Under the pieces are notes generated by a model. It was given only the letters and a program-made list of their open reading frames with translations, was not told where the DNA came from and made no database searches. Source: Janibacter sp. HTCC2649 (lineage in GTDB: Bacteria > Actinomycetota > Actinomycetes > Actinomycetales > Dermatophilaceae). Taken from it: a stretch of 64,000 bases of DNA. The stretch spans positions 3,689,046 through 3,753,045 of the forward strand of contig NZ_CH672413.1 in assembly GCF_000152705.1 (NCBI RefSeq), read 5' to 3'. Shown one piece after another: positions 62,472 to 64,000 of the stretch. How positions within the stretch are numbered: the first letter of the stretch is position 1; the number at the start of each line of letters is the position of its first letter. The position numbers and the translations under genes are program-made.

Positions 62472-64000
62472 ATGTTCACCAGTTCGCCTGTCGGGCCGCC
62501 GCGCCCGTCACAGCCTTCGGGCATTCGACGGTTCCTGCTCGTCACCGTCTCCGTGCTCGCCCTCGTCCTCGGCTTCTTGGTGCCCAGCGCCTTCGCCGCC
62601 GACGGCCCCTTCTCGATCGACGGCACCGTCCCCGACGGCGGCACGACCGAGATCACCGACGCCTTCGGCAGTGTCAAGGAGCTCGGACCACTCAACTCGA
62701 ACACCACGAAGATCGGTGTCATCCACAGTGATGCCGTTCCGACTCTCGGCCTGACGAACCCGAACGCGCAGGTGGACCTCCGCCGCGCGTGGCTCGGCAC
62801 CGCGCGTGACGCCGGGACACAGCACGACTGGCTCTACTTCGCGTGGGAGCGAGACTCCAACAGCGGCAGCGGCTTCATCGCCTACGAGTTCATGAAGAAC
62901 AAGGCGCCTGCGAGCTGTGCCTACGAAACCGCCACCGAAGCAGCCCTCATCGCGAACTGCAACCCCTGGGCCAACCGCACGGCCGGCGACTTCATGATCC
63001 TGTGGGACCAACAGGGCAACAGCCTCGACCTCTACCTGAGGACGTGGTCGGGCATCGCCCCGAACCTGACCCTGGGAGCTCCGACCCTGCTCAACGCCGC
63101 GGCGTCGCAGGCCGCCTACGGCTCTGACGGCTTCCGGGGTGAGGCCGCGGTCGACCTGACCGCGACGATCTTCGGCGGAAGTGCAGCGTGCCTGTCGTTC
63201 GCCAACACGATCCCGAGCACCGTGACCGGCAACTCGGACACGGCGGACTACAAGGACACGATCCTCAAGACGACGCCTCCGATCAGCAACTGCCAGTCGA
63301 GCACCGTCACCACGCCCAAGACCGGAGCCGGGGCGAACGTTCCTGCTGAGGGTCTCTCGATCGGCACCGGGGTCGTCCCCGTGAAGGACTCGGCTCTCGT
63401 CAGCCTCGTGGGCGGGACGGCCACCCCGACGGGCTCGGTCGCGTTCTCCCTCTGCAAGGTTGACGCACCCGGTCTGTGCGACACCGGCGGCACCAGCGTC
63501 GGGTCGACGAACCTGACCGGCGCGGCATACCCCGTGACCGTGGTCTCGCCGACGGCCTACGTGACATCGGCCGGCAGGTACTGCTGGCGGGCCACGTTCA
63601 CCGGCGACAGTGCCAACGGCATACCGGGTTCGTCCGACTTCGCCTCGTCCGAGTGCTTCACCGTCAACCCGGTGACCCCCGGCCTGGCCACGACCGCGGG
63701 GGCTGACGCCTTCCTCGGACAGGCGGTCACGGACTCCGCAACCCTCACCGGACTGGCGACCCAACCGGCCAACCCGGTGATCAACACGACCGGCACGGCG
63801 GGCGCGGCGGCTGGCGGAACGCTCACCTTCAAGCTGTACGGGCCCGACAACTGCACGACCGTTGCCTACACCTCGGCCACGGTCCCGGTCAGTGGGAACA
63901 ACACGTACAACAGCCCAGCTCCGCAGTTCGTCCCGACCGCACCCGGGACCTATCACTGGGTCGCGGTCTACAGCGGGAACCTCCCGAACAACACCGGGAC
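62472..64000 (+). CDS. Secreted repeat/adhesin-like protein, N-terminal part (runs off window)
   Basis: The frame is open from ATG 62472 to the right edge (about 509 codons); GAGGA at 62462-62466 precedes it, while ATG 62460, in the same frame, has no spaced site. A signal peptide (LLVTVSVLALVLGFLVPSAF, ending AFAADG) is followed by a ~250-residue domain (DGTVPDGGTTEITDAFGSVK, DWLYFAWERDSNSGSGFIAY, GDFMILWDQQGNS) known from large actinobacterial surface proteins. Ig-like/prealbumin-like repeats then begin (TPTGSVAFSLCKVDAPG, GRYCWRATFTGDS; and GTLTFKLYGPDNCT, GTYHWVAVYSGN). It should be a cell-surface protein whose anchor lies outside the window. Confidence 0.85.
   Translation, partial: MFTSSPVGPPRPSQPSGIRRFLLVTVSVLALVLGFLVPSAFAADGPFSIDGTVPDGGTTEITDAFGSVKELGPLNSNTTKIGVIHSDAVPTLGLTNPNAQVDLRRAWLGTARDAGTQHDWLYFAWERDSNSGSGFIAYEFMKNKAPASCAYETATEAALIANCNPWANRTAGDFMILWDQQGNSLDLYLRTWSGIAPNLTLGAPTLLNAAASQAAYGSDGFRGEAAVDLTATIFGGSAACLSFANTIPSTVTGNSDTADYKDTILKTTPPISNCQSSTVTTPKTGAGANVPAEGLSIGTGVVPVKDSALVSLVGGTATPTGSVAFSLCKVDAPGLCDTGGTSVGSTNLTGAAYPVTVVSPTAYVTSAGRYCWRATFTGDSANGIPGSSDFASSECFTVNPVTPGLATTAGADAFLGQAVTDSATLTGLATQPANPVINTTGTAGAAAGGTLTFKLYGPDNCTTVAYTSATVPVSGNNTYNSPAPQFVPTAPGTYHWVAVYSGNLPNNTG

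Noticed and set aside
6495-63624. Octamer as KOPS, Chi or similar polar replication signal
   Set aside because: Copies are 24 to 22 between strands over 57 kb, with no local skew, so a strand-polar function is unlikely.
1-64000. tRNA, rRNA or riboswitch genes
   Set aside because: No cloverleaf, rRNA core sequence or known riboswitch core was recognised by eye; the gaps are mostly too short.

Overview
The window is about 70% GC with dense genes, short overlaps (many ATGA stop/start junctions), GTG/TTG starts and a gene content typical of Actinomycetota. The best fit is a Micrococcales genome, perhaps Intrasporangiaceae (Janibacter/Knoellia/Terrabacter-like). This is inferred from family content: paired MoxR/DUF58 clusters, the LpdA quinone reductase lacking one redox Cys, AccA3-type acyl-CoA carboxylase, a DUF222-HNH protein and the deoD/pmmB and cdd/deoA/add groups. 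No rRNA, tRNA or CRISPR was seen.

Layout. 1-7969 is a surface-polysaccharide region: a leftward operon encoding a membrane-bound nucleotide-sugar 4,6-dehydratase, a PLP aminotransferase, a phosphoglycosyl transferase, an acetyltransferase and a glycosyltransferase cut by the window edge (the set expected for UDP-di-N-acetylbacillosamine synthesis and glycan priming). It is followed by a Wzz/BY-kinase, a low-molecular-weight tyrosine phosphatase and a second acetyltransferase. 7990-17543 holds housekeeping genes (exonuclease III, galactokinase, TrpRS, 2H phosphoesterase, YihY membrane protein, D-Ala-D-Ala carboxypeptidase) and mannose metabolism (GT4, manA, manC). 17556-20670 is an ABC exporter with a divergent MarR/GbsR-like regulator. 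20779-24790 is an M20 amidohydrolase followed by cdd, deoA and add. 24791-25309 carries two palindromic repeats around a decayed gene. 25310-32467 is a MoxR/DUF58/DUF4350/DUF4129 membrane cluster with SpoIIM-like and RDD proteins. 32536-36913 has a DivIVA-like protein and the operon deoC, aldehyde dehydrogenase, half-length ALDH paralogue, uridine-kinase-like P-loop protein. 37144-40102 has an HNH-DUF222 protein, GNAT, DUF1992 and a small membrane protein. 40214-46658 has a phosphohexomutase, purine nucleoside phosphorylase and an ABC importer. 46848-51710 has LpdA, a protein with an MT0933-antitoxin-like N-terminus and a Pro-rich tail, a secreted cyclophilin and AccA3. 51781-54661 has a SUFU-type pseudogene, a MarR/EamA divergent pair with twin operators, and an aldo/keto reductase. 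54863-61173 is a four-gene operon of two secreted, membrane-anchored VWA paralogues, a MoxR ATPase and a CoxE-like VWA protein. A PfkB kinase and the start of a secreted repeat protein close the window.

How genes work together. Cdd, DeoA, Add, DeoD, a phosphosugar mutase, DeoC and an ALDH, spread over about 20 kb, make a nearly complete deoxynucleoside-to-central-carbon route.

Most striking signal. The octamer GTATGCCG (or its complement CGGCATAC) occurs about 46 times by hand count, 24 in one orientation and 22 in the other, against roughly 2-3 expected from composition. It is spread evenly from 6.5 kb to the right end and is absent from the first 6.49 kb, the polysaccharide operon. It sits mostly inside genes, also in at least one terminator hairpin. 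It behaves like an orientation-neutral genome-wide signal such as an uptake sequence; I know of no description of it.
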